A DNA stretch of 64,000 bases, from positions 62,001 to 126,000 of the forward strand of contig NZ_LZKL01000111.1 in NCBI RefSeq assembly GCF_001668725.1, given 5' to 3'. A program made the translations under genes and the position numbers. This document shows, in pieces, positions 8,773-17,166 of the stretch. Source of the DNA: Mycobacterium sp. E787. Lineage in GTDB: Bacteria; Actinomycetota; Actinomycetes; Mycobacteriales; Mycobacteriaceae. A model generated the notes under the pieces. The model was given only the letters and a program-made list of their open reading frames with translations, searched no databases and was not told the DNA's origin. Every line of letters starts with the position of its first letter. Position 1 is the first letter of the stretch.

Positions 8773-10185
8773 CTAGTCCGCCTCGCCCGTCAGGCCGAAC
8801 TCGGCCAGCGTGCGCAAGGCGAGTTCACGCAAAGCAGGCTTGGTGTTATCGGCGCCCGGTTGGTAGGCCACGACGGTGATGTAAATCTTGCCGATCCCCG
8901 GCGTGCGGCAAGACACCACCTGCATGTGGCCGCCCGTCCGCTCGAGTTGCTGTCGGGTTTCGTTTTGCCTCGTGCCCCGCGCCCAGGCGTGCTCGCACTG
9001 GGTGCCGTCGGCACGGCTCACCACCATGCCGGCGTCGCCCAGGTTGGAATAAACCACCGGCAGATCGGGGTCGTTGAGCTGCGCGTCAATTCCTTGTCTC
9101 CACATCCGCTCGGGCGTGAACGGGGCGAGCGGAGCGAGTTGCAACGCCTCGTCCGGCGTTTCAAGTCGACCGTTTAGTGCCTCCTTGATAGCGACCCGTG
9201 CCTCGCTCAGATCCTTCGTTATCGACGTCGTGTCGAGGCTGATGCGGGCAAAGTTCACCGCGACCGCACGCGTGTCGTCCTCCGTGCGCTCGGCCATCAC
9301 GATTCGCAGGGTGACGGCGCCGTCGGTGCTACGCCTACGACCCAGGTGCTCCGCGAGTTTCGCGGCGAATGCGGCGGCGAGCGTGGTCCCCGTGCCGCCG
9401 AGGGCCGCCGCCTGCGCATCCCAGTCGGCCTGGTCGACGAGGACCGCGACTCCGGGCAGAATCACCGGCTCGTCGCCGTCGTCTGTGCGGCGGACGACGG
9501 GCGGGGGTTGCGTTGGTGACGCGGCAACATCGAGTCGCTGGCGGCGGAACAATTTCGCGGCCGCGACCAGTGCCCGGCCGACCTCGGGTGCGTCTCGAAC
9601 CACTTGACGGGCGTCCTGAAGCACCGCGGCCAACCGGGTGCGGGAGCGTCGCGGCGGGTAGCCGAGATCGCGATTGTTGCCCAGGACCGCATCGGCTACG
9701 GCTACGAGACCCCCGACGCCGTCAATTAAGTAGTGGGAGAGCACCAAGGTGACTGCGGTCGAGCCGTCCGTCAGAGGGAGCACGCTGAGATGCCAGGCGG
9801 GTCCCGATTCGGGGTCAACCGGTACTTGCGAGCGTTCGTCGGCCCAGTCGCTGAGTTCAGCGCGCGGACGGGCGCACTCGGCAAAATTGATATCCGACGG
9901 CCCCCGATCCAAGACCCACCTGTGCCGCCCGAACGGCAGCGGTGAAGGTTCGATGAGCCGTCCGGACAACCCGTAGCCGAGATTGTGGTGAAAACGTCTC
10001 AAGCCATCGAAGTCGATTGGGTGCTCGTAAACCCATACGACCTGCATGACTTCCGTTTGGCCAATGGCGCGTTGTCCGCAGTAGAAGGCTTGGTCCGTCA
10101 ACGCGAGCAGGTTGTCCGGCCGCTTATCGCCGCCGGGTGCTCGACGGCGTAAGGACTTGCGCGCGGGGCGGGTCCGGGTTGTCAC
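8773..10185 (-). CDS. Condensation-type acyltransferase (WS/DGAT-PapA-like)
   Basis: This 470-residue protein has the H151-Y-L-I-D155-G signature (HxxxDG) of the condensation-domain/PapA/wax-ester-synthase superfamily. Such enzymes move an acyl group from CoA or a carrier protein to a hydroxyl or amino group. The N-terminal block (L-L-A-L-T-D-Q-A-F-Y) and D-G-L-R-R-F are typical of WS/DGAT-like proteins. Translation most likely starts at the GTG at 10185, with a GGAGG just upstream. A close paralogue lies at 52141-53490, so this class was duplicated inside the locus. It may acylate the glycolipid; the acceptor is not deducible. Confidence 0.8.
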   Translation of the reverse strand: MTTRTRPARKSLRRRAPGGDKRPDNLLALTDQAFYCGQRAIGQTEVMQVVWVYEHPIDFDGLRRFHHNLGYGLSGRLIEPSPLPFGRHRWVLDRGPSDINFAECARPRAELSDWADERSQVPVDPESGPAWHLSVLPLTDGSTAVTLVLSHYLIDGVGGLVAVADAVLGNNRDLGYPPRRSRTRLAAVLQDARQVVRDAPEVGRALVAAAKLFRRQRLDVAASPTQPPPVVRRTDDGDEPVILPGVAVLVDQADWDAQAAALGGTGTTLAAAFAAKLAEHLGRRRSTDGAVTLRIVMAERTEDDTRAVAVNFARISLDTTSITKDLSEARVAIKEALNGRLETPDEALQLAPLAPFTPERMWRQGIDAQLNDPDLPVVYSNLGDAGMVVSRADGTQCEHAWARGTRQNETRQQLERTGGHMQVVSCRTPGIGKIYITVVAYQPGADNTKPALRELALRTLAEFGLTGEAD

Positions 10186-10587
10186 TGACTGCCTCCGATA
10201 TCACAGCGTGGGGCCGCGCCGCCGCGGGGCGTCGACCCGGTCATGGCGGCCCACACCGCGCAGGACGGCGTGGGCCTCGATGGGGTGGAACCAAACGAAT
10301 CGAATCAGGTTAGCCCCGAGGACTTCGGCGCGGCCCAGGATTTGACGAAGACAGCGCCAGCCCATGATTTACCTGCGAGATGTTGAGACCCGCCGCCACC
10401 GCGTTGGCCGTAGGCGCCCGAATACGGAGCGACACTCCCGATATTGCAGAAATCGCACGGCCGTCCGGTAGGGCACTTACGGTGTTGTGGTGATTAAGGG
10501 TCGACTAACCGTCTCGGAGTGCGTTGCGAGAACTTCCTCCATCGGTTCAGGGGGTCGCGTGCCGAGCGTGGCGTCTAGCGGCGAGCT
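10186..10587. other. Intergenic region, divergent promoters expected; only tiny ORFs
   Basis: This 400-base stretch separates the minus-strand acyltransferase from the plus-strand sulfotransferase-like gene. It holds a minus-strand 54-codon ORF (10201-10365, ATG to TGA) that ends about 15 bases before the acyltransferase start. A second short minus-strand frame ends in a GTGA overlap with that start. A small frame (24 codons) also precedes the second acyltransferase copy at 53.5 kb. They share little sequence and may be chance or leader peptides. No RNA gene, repeat or insertion sequence was recognised. Confidence 0.4.
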
Positions 10588-10593
10588 TTGCCG

Positions 10594-11562
10594 GTGAGTG
10601 ACATCCCGCCGTCGGGGCCTGCGGTCCGTCCGGTCGCCCTATTCGTCCTGGGCTTTGCCCGGTCCGGCACATCGGCGCTGACGCGCGTTCTCTCGCTGTG
10701 CGGTGCGACGCTCCCGCCCAGGCTGCTGGGTGCCACCGCGCGTTACCCCGCTGGCTTTTGGGAGCCGCGTCCAGCCGTCCACCTCAACGGGGCAATCCTG
10801 CGCCGCCACGGCAGCGCTGGGTTCGACCCGACGCTGCGCCTGCAGGAGGAGGGCGCGCTCGACGCCGATGCGAAGGCCGCCTACATCGCCAAGATTCGGG
10901 CGTACCTCAGCACGTTGCCGGCAGCGCCGCTTGTGGTCATCAAGGACCCGAAGATAACGGCACTTTCCGACATGTGGTTCGAAGCGGCGCGCCAGGCCGG
11001 ATTCGATCCCGCGGCCGTGATTGCAGTGCGCCACCCGGTCGAGGCCAGTAAGTCAATTGCGGCGGCCGCTCGAACCTCACCGGAGTTCGGCGGCGCCTTG
11101 TGGTTGAAATACAGTCTGCTGGCCGAGAAGACGACGCGCGATTTGCCCCGCGTGTTCGTCGAGTACGACAACCTCATGGACGATTGGCGTCGGGAGGTAA
11201 AGCGAATTTCCGCGGCGATCGCAACCGAACTGGATACCCGCGATGGGAGCGCCGTCGAGGAGTTTCTCGCGCCCGCGCTACGCCACCACCGACACTTCGG
11301 TCCGGTGACCGAGTTTTTCGGCACGGACTGGATGTCCGCGGCCTACGAAGCGCTGAGTGCGGCCGCCCGCGACGAGCCAGAGGATCAATCCGCGCTTGAT
11401 CGCGTCTACGAGTCGTATCGCGCAAGCGGCCAAGGCTTCCGGAATGCACTTGACGACTACTACCACCTCCGCAAGCTTTACCGGCTCGTCCCGATATCGC
11501 TCGTGAACCTGTTCCTCGAGGCCAACGCTATCGTTCGCAGGCGCAGCGGAACCTGGGCCTAG
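10594..11562 (+). CDS. Sulfotransferase family protein
   Basis: This protein of about 322 residues has an N-terminal P-loop-like PAPS 5'-phosphate motif, L-G-F-A-R-S-G-T-S-A-L (about residues 19-29), and a 3'-phosphate-binding-like segment A-V-R-H-P-V-E-A-S-K-S-I near residue 145-160. These mark a cytosolic sulfotransferase-type fold. Start at the GTG at 10594, or the TTG two codons upstream. Sulfated glycolipids are known in mycobacteria, so it could sulfate a sugar or lipid hydroxyl, but remote members of this family do not all transfer sulfate. It stands alone between the divergent acyltransferase and glycosyltransferase 1. Confidence 0.75.
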   Translation: MSDIPPSGPAVRPVALFVLGFARSGTSALTRVLSLCGATLPPRLLGATARYPAGFWEPRPAVHLNGAILRRHGSAGFDPTLRLQEEGALDADAKAAYIAKIRAYLSTLPAAPLVVIKDPKITALSDMWFEAARQAGFDPAAVIAVRHPVEASKSIAAAARTSPEFGGALWLKYSLLAEKTTRDLPRVFVEYDNLMDDWRREVKRISAAIATELDTRDGSAVEEFLAPALRHHRHFGPVTEFFGTDWMSAAYEALSAAARDEPEDQSALDRVYESYRASGQGFRNALDDYYHLRKLYRLVPISLVNLFLEANAIVRRRSGTWA

Positions 11563-11603
11563 GCGTTGAGCGGAGTGCTCGGCACGAGTGTCCGGTCCTG
11601 GGT

Positions 11604-11609
11604 TATGCT
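11604..11609 (+). promoter_or_regulatory. Putative -10 element (TATGCT) of glycosyltransferase 1
   Basis: TATGCT fits the mycobacterial TANNNT -10. It lies 89 bases before the ATG, within a leader (GGTTATGCT...GGCTGAGCC...GGAAAGTG) that recurs before glycosyltransferases 5 and 6. No clear -35 was seen. Confidence 0.45.
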
Positions 11610-11692
11610 GCCCGTCGGCTGAGCCGGGAGTGTGAGTCTGCCCCCGTCGCCGCGCACAAGGCGCACGGAAAGTGGAGGGCCAAGACCGGGCC

Positions 11693-12961
11693 ATGAAATT
11701 CGTGCTGACGTTCTATGGAACCCGCGGCGATGTCGAGCCCGGCATCGCAGTCGGTCGTGAGCTGCTGCGCCGGGGCCACGAGGTGCGCATGGCTGTGCCG
11801 CCCGACCTGGTTGGGTTCGCCGAGTCGGTTGGACTCGAGGCGACCGCCTACGGCCCGGATATGGAGGCTTGGCTGGAGGTAACGCGCAACTTCTGGACGC
11901 GACTGTTCCGCAACTTCTGGAAGATCCAAGATGTCAAGAGATTGTTGCGGGAAGCTCGGGAGCCCGGTATCCGATGCTGGGCCGAGATGAGCGCGACGCT
12001 GACCTCGCTGGCAGACGGGGCAGACGTCCTTCTCACCGGCATGAGTTACCAGGAGTTGGCCGCAAACGTGGCCGAGCACCGCGATATCCGGTTGGCGACG
12101 TTGCTTTGGTTTCCGACACGGGTCAACGGCCACCTTGTTCCCAACCTGCCGGCGCCGTTGGTCCGATCGGCGATGACGGTGTACGAGTGGCTGGTTTGGC
12201 GCGGGGTGAAGAAGGCCCAGGACGCACAGCGTCGCGAGCTGGGCCTGCCGAAGGTGACAGGCCCGGCGCCCAAACGGATCGCAGAACGCGGAGCGCTGGA
12301 AATCCAGGCGTACGACGCGGTGTGCTTTCCCGGCCTGGCCGTCGAATGGGCGAAATGGGGAGACCGGCGACCCTTCGTCGGCACACTGACGCTGCAGTTG
12401 GCGACCGATGCCGATGAGGAAGTGGCGTCGTGGATTGCCGAGGGCAGGCCGCCGATCTTCTTCGGGTTCGGCAGCATCCCGGTTGAATCTCCGGCCGATG
12501 CGATCGCGATGATCGGCGCGGCATGCGCGGAATTGGGGGAGCGGGCGTTGGTCAGCGCCGGCTGGTCGGACTTCAGCGATGTTCCCGACATCGAGCATGT
12601 CAAGGTTGTCGGCGCGGTGAACTATGCGGCCATCTTTCCGGCCTGCCGCGCCGTCGTTCACCACGGCGGTGCGGGCACGACGGCCGCGGGCCTGCGCGCC
12701 GGCGTCCCCACGTTGATCCTCTGGATGGCGGACGTTCAGTTCATGTGGGGCGCTGCGGTCAAGCGGCTGAAAGTGGGCACGGCGCGGCGCTTTTCGAGCA
12801 CTACCGAGAAATCGCTGGTCTCGGACCTGCGCACCATTATGGCCCCGCAGTACGCCGCCCGGGCCCGCGAGATTGCCACCCGTATGACCGAATCCGACAA
12901 AAGCGTCGCGGCTGCCGCGGACCTTGTAGAAGAGTTCGCCGGCCTCAAGGGTATAGGTTGA
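11693..12961 (+). CDS. GT1-family glycosyltransferase 1 (Rtf/Gtf type)
   Basis: This 422-residue GT-B enzyme is of the type that adds rhamnose, deoxytalose and other sugars to GPLs (RtfA/Gtf group). The N-terminal acceptor domain starts MKFVLTFYGTRGDVEPG. The C-terminal donor domain has F-G-F-G-S-I-P (about residue 260) and H-H-G-G-A-G-T-T-A-A-G-L-R-A-G-V-P (about residue 323). The start at MKF is chosen because all seven paralogues begin there; the frame is open 7 codons further up. The donor 'DQ' motif found in copies 2-5 (P-D-Q or I-D-Q) reads A-D-V-Q here, so donor choice may differ. It converges on gap, 19 bases away. Confidence 0.88.
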   Translation: MKFVLTFYGTRGDVEPGIAVGRELLRRGHEVRMAVPPDLVGFAESVGLEATAYGPDMEAWLEVTRNFWTRLFRNFWKIQDVKRLLREAREPGIRCWAEMSATLTSLADGADVLLTGMSYQELAANVAEHRDIRLATLLWFPTRVNGHLVPNLPAPLVRSAMTVYEWLVWRGVKKAQDAQRRELGLPKVTGPAPKRIAERGALEIQAYDAVCFPGLAVEWAKWGDRRPFVGTLTLQLATDADEEVASWIAEGRPPIFFGFGSIPVESPADAIAMIGAACAELGERALVSAGWSDFSDVPDIEHVKVVGAVNYAAIFPACRAVVHHGGAGTTAAGLRAGVPTLILWMADVQFMWGAAVKRLKVGTARRFSSTTEKSLVSDLRTIMAPQYAARAREIATRMTESDKSVAAAADLVEEFAGLKGIG

Positions 12962-12980
12962 TTTGCTCTAAGCCTTCCGC

Positions 12981-13766
12981 TCAGACGCCGCCGATGCCTA
13001 CGGCGAACATGGCGACCCCCGCCAACGCGACCACGCCGATTACCACCTGGCGGCGGTTCGCCGACACCCAGTCGTGCAGAAGTTGCAGTGCCGCTTGGGT
13101 TTTCGCTGGCGCGGCCAGATAGCTCAGAAGGGGGATCTCGACGACCGCGAATATCACGAACACCCATGCGAAGGCGAGGGCGACCTGCGTACCGATCGCG
13201 GCTCCCGAGGCCACGATGGTGGTGAGCACCAACAGCACGCTCAGAGGAGGAGGTCCCATTGCGAGGCCGATCACCAACGGGACCCTCAAAGATCCGCCCT
13301 CCCACGTGGTGATGGCCCGACCCTGAAACCGCCGAATAACGGATGCGTCCTGCGCCGGCGCATCCCGCTGCAAGGGTGGGATCGGCGTATTCGAGTCAGG
13401 CGCCAACGTCGACGCGCCGCCATTCGGCGCCGTCAGGAGCGCCCGGCGGCGTGCCCAGAAGCGGGCTGCCAGCAGCGCGGCGACCGTTATTGCTAGCACG
13501 CCGACACCGATTTGAATGTGATGGACGGCGGGGCTGGCGAAGGTGCGCGCGGTGCGCTGGGCAAAAGACCTGAAGGAGGGTACGAGGTGCAGCACTATCA
13601 AGGGAATCACCACGTAAGGCACACTCACCGTCATTGCACCAATCCAGTAAACGAGCAGGTTTGACACGGGCCGTGGCCGGGAGATCAAAAGAAGAACGAC
13701 GCCCAGACGCACCGGATCAAACGTCAGCAGAAGCGTCAGCACCAGCAGTACTGAACTACCCCACAC
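12981..13766 (-). CDS. gap: Gap-family (GPL-addressing) integral membrane protein
   Basis: This 261-residue polytopic protein has about six hydrophobic segments (near residues 3-30, 38-62, 83-102, 155-180, 185-212 and 240-258). A hydrophilic proline-rich loop lies near 105-145. The segment G-L-A-M-G-P-P-P-L-S and the N-terminal T-F-D-P-V-R-L-G resemble the Gap/Sap-like small membrane proteins of mycobacteria, of which Gap is needed to bring GPL to the cell surface. Its presence with MmpS4/MmpL4 supports a GPL-like product. It is transcribed convergently to glycosyltransferase 1 and divergently from glycosyltransferase 2. Confidence is high for the family, moderate for the exact orthology. Confidence 0.75.
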   Translation of the reverse strand: MWGSSVLLVLTLLLTFDPVRLGVVLLLISRPRPVSNLLVYWIGAMTVSVPYVVIPLIVLHLVPSFRSFAQRTARTFASPAVHHIQIGVGVLAITVAALLAARFWARRRALLTAPNGGASTLAPDSNTPIPPLQRDAPAQDASVIRRFQGRAITTWEGGSLRVPLVIGLAMGPPPLSVLLVLTTIVASGAAIGTQVALAFAWVFVIFAVVEIPLLSYLAAPAKTQAALQLLHDWVSANRRQVVIGVVALAGVAMFAVGIGGV

Positions 13767-13905
13767 GCGCCGAACACTACCGTGTCGGATTTTGCGAATG
13801 GAATTGTCCGGGGCCTACCTGGGTCAATTCGGGCCGGCCGGCGTTGCGGCCCCTGAAGGACTTTCGGCAATTTCCATGCGGCCCTCAATCGCGGGTATCG
13901 GGCGC

Positions 13906-13911
13906 TATACT
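13906..13911 (+). promoter_or_regulatory. Putative -10 element (TATACT) of glycosyltransferase 2
   Basis: A near-consensus TATACT sits 68 bases before the start codon. It is followed by a leader ending GGAAGTGAAAGG...GATCC/GGTCC-GCG-ATG like that of glycosyltransferase 5. Confidence 0.45.
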
Positions 13912-13973
13912 TCCGGGGCCGCGGGGGCTTTCATCGGCAAAAGGCGTTCGGGAAGTGAAAGGCCGGGTCCGCG

Positions 13974-15254
13974 ATGAAATTTGCGTTGGCGAACTGGGGC
14001 AGGCGTGGCGATATGGAGCCCTGCGTCGCTGTGGGGCGCGAACTGGTGAACCGGGGGCACGACGTGCGCATCGCCATTCCGCCCGACCTGGTCGGCTTCG
14101 CCGAGTCGGCCGGGCTTGCGGCAGTCGCGTGCGGGCCCGAAACGCACGCCATCATGGAAATTTCCCGCAAATACTGGGCATGTTTCTTCGACAACCCGTG
14201 GAAGCTCCGGGAGCTGACGAGGTTGCAGCGCGAACTCAACGAGGGCCTCGGTCGGTGTTCGGAGGAGATGGGCGCGACGATGAAATCGATGGCCGACGGC
14301 GCCGACCTGCTGTTCGCCGGCCTGAATTTCGAGGCCCCCGCCGCCAACGTCGCGGAGTACTACGACATCCCCTTGGCCACGCTGCACTGGTTCCCGGTCC
14401 GAGCCGGCAGCCAGCTGGTCCCATTCCTCCCGGCGCCGATTGGCCGCTCCGCAATGAACCTTTTGTGGTGGCTTTCTTGGCGCGGGTCGAAGAAGACCGA
14501 GGATGCGCAGCGCCGTGAACTCGGTCTCCCGGCGGCCACGAGTCCCGCGTCACGGCGGATCACCGAACGCGGATCGTTGGAACTGCAGGCCTACGAAGAG
14601 GTGTGTTTTCCCGGGCTGGCCGCCGAATGGGCGGAATGGAATGGGCGGACACCCCCGCGAAGGCCATTTGTCGGCACGCTGACGATGGAGTTGCCGACGG
14701 ATGCCGACGAGGAGGTCTTGTCGTGGATCGCGGCGGGGACTCCGCCGATTTTCTTCGGGTTCGGCAGCGTGCCGGTCGAGTCCCCGAGCGACACGCTGGC
14801 CATGATCAGCGCGGCCTGCGCGCAGTTGGGTGAGCGGGCGTTGATTTGCTCCGGCTGGAGCGACTTCGGCGACGTCCCTCCTTCCGGGCACGTCAAGGTG
14901 GTGGGCACGGTGAATTACGCCGCGATCTTTCCGGCCTGCCGCGCTGTGGTGCACCACGGCGGTGGGGGAACCTTGGCCGCCGGCCTGCGGGCCGGAGTCC
15001 CCACGCTGGTCCTCTGGATGTTGCCCGATCAGCCGCTCTGGGGAGCTGCGGTCAAACGACTGAAAGTGGGCGCCGCCCGGCGGTTTTCGGCCACCACCGA
15101 GAAGTCGTTGGTCGCGGACCTGCGTACCATCCTGGCCCCCGAATACCGCGCCCGCGCCCGTGAGCTGGCGACCCGGGTGACCAAACCCGCCGAAAGCGTT
15201 GCGGCGGCTGCCGATCTTGTGGAAGGTTTCGCCCGCCTGCGGCGTGTTCGCTGA
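13974..15254 (+). CDS. GT1-family glycosyltransferase 2 (Rtf/Gtf type)
   Basis: This 426-residue paralogue begins MKFALANWGRRGDMEPC. The donor-domain motifs are F-G-F-G-S-V-P, H-H-G-G-G-G-T-L-A-A-G-L-R-A-G-V-P and L-P-D-Q-P-L-W-G-A, so the D-Q pair that normally contacts the donor sugar is intact. Compared with copies 3-7 it has a small insertion (R-T-P-P-R) before R-P-F-V-G. A GAAAGG ribosome binding site precedes the ATG. It is followed 51 bases later by a hydrolase gene on the same strand. Likely adds one sugar to the growing glycolipid on the cytoplasmic side; the acceptor is unknown. Confidence 0.9.
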   Translation: MKFALANWGRRGDMEPCVAVGRELVNRGHDVRIAIPPDLVGFAESAGLAAVACGPETHAIMEISRKYWACFFDNPWKLRELTRLQRELNEGLGRCSEEMGATMKSMADGADLLFAGLNFEAPAANVAEYYDIPLATLHWFPVRAGSQLVPFLPAPIGRSAMNLLWWLSWRGSKKTEDAQRRELGLPAATSPASRRITERGSLELQAYEEVCFPGLAAEWAEWNGRTPPRRPFVGTLTMELPTDADEEVLSWIAAGTPPIFFGFGSVPVESPSDTLAMISAACAQLGERALICSGWSDFGDVPPSGHVKVVGTVNYAAIFPACRAVVHHGGGGTLAAGLRAGVPTLVLWMLPDQPLWGAAVKRLKVGAARRFSATTEKSLVADLRTILAPEYRARARELATRVTKPAESVAAAADLVEGFARLRRVR

Positions 15255-15305
15255 TTGTGCGACTCCGCGCTCTCGGCCCGGCAGATAACAATAGGATCGC
15301 CTCTC

Positions 15306-16091
15306 ATGGACCTGTTTGTGCGCGAATCCGGTCCGGCCGGGGCGCCCACAGTCGTATTCCTCCACGGAGGGGAATTCAGCGGTCAGTCCTGGCAGCCCGT
15401 CGTCGAGCGGATGCAGCAATATCACTGTTTGGTGCCCGACCTGCCGCAGCACGGCGAGAGCCTGCAGAACGGACCGTTCACGATGGAGGGAGCCGCCACT
15501 GCGGTGGCAGAACTCGTCCGGTCCCGGGCGAGCGACGGCCGGGCCCATCTCGTCGGGTTGTCGCTCGGGGCCCAGGTGGGGGTCCAGCTGCTGGCGCTCG
15601 CGCCAGAACTCGTCGGTCGGGCGGTGCTGTGCGGGACCATCGTCAACGCGATGCCGGCTGTTCGGCTGACGGCGCCACTGCTGGGGCTGGTGGCCTGGGC
15701 CAAACAGTCGGTGACCATCCGCCGGAACGCGCGCCGGGCGCAGGTTCCCCCGGCCGAGCCCGAGGGCTACCGCGAGGACGTGCGTCTCCTGCCGCCCGCG
15801 CAGATGGCCCATCTCGTCGCGGCGTCCGGCGGCTTCACCATTCCCGGGGGACTCGACAAATCTGATTCGCCGACGCTGTTCCTCACCGGCGCCCACGAGA
15901 TGCGGCTCGTCCGCAATTCGGGGGCGGCGCTCGCGCGGCGAATGCCCAACGGGGTCGACGGGCTGGCAACCGGTATGGGCCACGAATGGCCCCTGCAATG
16001 TCCGGACCTCTTCGCCCGCACCGTCGACGGCTGGCTTACCGGTACGGCCCTGCCGCCTGAGATCGCGCTGCCGGACTCGGTTCGTCGCTGA
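15306..16091 (+). CDS. Alpha/beta-hydrolase fold protein
   Basis: This 261-residue protein has a typical alpha/beta-hydrolase start: V-F-L-H-G-G oxyanion motif near residue 16-21, nucleophile elbow G-L-S-L-G-A (serine about residue 89), a late acidic region (T-G-A-H-E) and a catalytic-histidine candidate in G-M-G-H-E-W-P near residue 225. The ATG at 15306 follows an AGGAT element; the frame is open 17 codons upstream but without family support. It sits directly behind glycosyltransferase 2, so an operon is likely. Possible roles are de-acylation of the lipid or thioester editing. The substrate cannot be read from sequence. Confidence 0.8.
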   Translation: MDLFVRESGPAGAPTVVFLHGGEFSGQSWQPVVERMQQYHCLVPDLPQHGESLQNGPFTMEGAATAVAELVRSRASDGRAHLVGLSLGAQVGVQLLALAPELVGRAVLCGTIVNAMPAVRLTAPLLGLVAWAKQSVTIRRNARRAQVPPAEPEGYREDVRLLPPAQMAHLVAASGGFTIPGGLDKSDSPTLFLTGAHEMRLVRNSGAALARRMPNGVDGLATGMGHEWPLQCPDLFARTVDGWLTGTALPPEIALPDSVRR

Positions 16092-16112
16092 TGCCCTCCG
16101 TTGCGGCGAAGC

Positions 16113-17147
16113 TCAGCTCGGCTCACGCGGTGAGAGGCCCGCGGCGCGGTAGATCGCGTCGATGACGCTCATGTTCTCGACCGCATCCTGCGGCGTCGTC
16201 TTGACCGGTTCGCCACGCAGCACCGCCGCGGCAAACGCCTCGAGCTGATACGCGAAGGTGGCGCGCCGCGGGAAGCGCTCCACGCGCTTGCTGTCGGCCG
16301 ATTGGACGGAGAGCCGAGGGAGAACTTGAGGTGCCGCCGGACTGAGCCAGTGCAGCCGGCCGCGGTCGCCGACGAGCTTGGCGCTCGCCCGGAACAGATC
16401 CGACGACCACAGCGCGCAGCGGATTCGGCCCGTGAGCCAACTCGTGAACCGCAACTCGGCCGTCATCGCGCGGTCCACCTGCGCGCCGCGCAGTTTCGCC
16501 TGTGCCGCAACGACTTCCGGCGTCGAGCCGCCGAACGTGCGGAGCATGTCAACCGCGTAGACTCCGGCATCCATCAGCGCGCCACCGGCGAGGGAGTAGT
16601 CGTAGACGTTGGCGTTGGAGCGCTTCGGCAGCAGGACGCACAGCGAGACGTCCACCCGCTCCAGCTTGCCCAGCTCGCCTGACTCGAGAATCTGCTCGAC
16701 GCGCAAAGTCAACGGATGGTAGCGGTATTGGATTGCCTCCATCACGACCCGATCCGACTTCGCGGCCAGTTCGGCGATCTCGCGGGCCTCGGCGGCATTG
16801 GCGGTGAACGGCTTCTCGCAGAGAACGTGCTTGCCCGCGGCGAGCGCGGCCCGGGTCCATCTGCCGTGCAAGCTGTTCGGCAGGACGATGTAGACGGCAT
16901 CCAGATCCGGATCGGCAATCAGCGCGTCGTAGTTGTCGTGCACCCGAGGGATGCCGTGCTTGGCGGCAAACGCCCGAGCATGGGACTCGTCACGATCCGC
17001 CACGGCGGCGACAACGACGTCGGCGTTCTCCCGGGCCGGCTTGATGAGAATCATCGGCGCGAAGCGCGAAGCCCCCAGGATGCCGATCCGGAGCGGGCCC
17101 GCGCTGTCACCACCCTTGCCTAATTGCGCCACAGCAGGCACTCCCAT
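16113..17147 (-). CDS. Gfo/Idh/MocA-family sugar oxidoreductase 1
   Basis: This 344-residue protein has the NAD(P) Rossmann motif I-G-I-L-G-A-S near residue 21-28, the catalytic-lysine motif C-E-K-P-F (about residue 110) and the family's C-terminal alpha/beta domain (Y-R-Y-H-P-L, G-G-A-L-M-D-A-G-V-Y-A-V-D). Such enzymes oxidise or reduce keto groups on sugars or cyclitols. It follows the first GMC oxidoreductase with a 19-base gap on the same strand, so the two are probably one transcript. A paired role (one makes a keto-sugar, the other reduces it) is inference. Two close paralogues lie at 19869 and 35230. Confidence 0.85.
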   Translation of the reverse strand: MGVPAVAQLGKGGDSAGPLRIGILGASRFAPMILIKPARENADVVVAAVADRDESHARAFAAKHGIPRVHDNYDALIADPDLDAVYIVLPNSLHGRWTRAALAAGKHVLCEKPFTANAAEAREIAELAAKSDRVVMEAIQYRYHPLTLRVEQILESGELGKLERVDVSLCVLLPKRSNANVYDYSLAGGALMDAGVYAVDMLRTFGGSTPEVVAAQAKLRGAQVDRAMTAELRFTSWLTGRIRCALWSSDLFRASAKLVGDRGRLHWLSPAAPQVLPRLSVQSADSKRVERFPRRATFAYQLEAFAAAVLRGEPVKTTPQDAVENMSVIDAIYRAAGLSPREPS

Positions 17148-17166
17148 CTATCTCGACGATCCGCGG

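Noticed and set aside
10201..10365. 54-codon minus-strand ORF before the condensation-type acyltransferase
   Set aside because: No recognisable motif and no clear ribosome binding site; kept only as a remark in the intergenic entry.
11603..12664. 353-codon minus-strand frame
   Set aside because: Lies opposite glycosyltransferase 1. The conserved plus-strand protein accounts for the coding signal, and similar shadows occur opposite the other paralogues.
14550..15998. 482-codon minus-strand frame
   Set aside because: Antisense of glycosyltransferase 2 and the hydrolase. The translation is low-complexity and matches no family.
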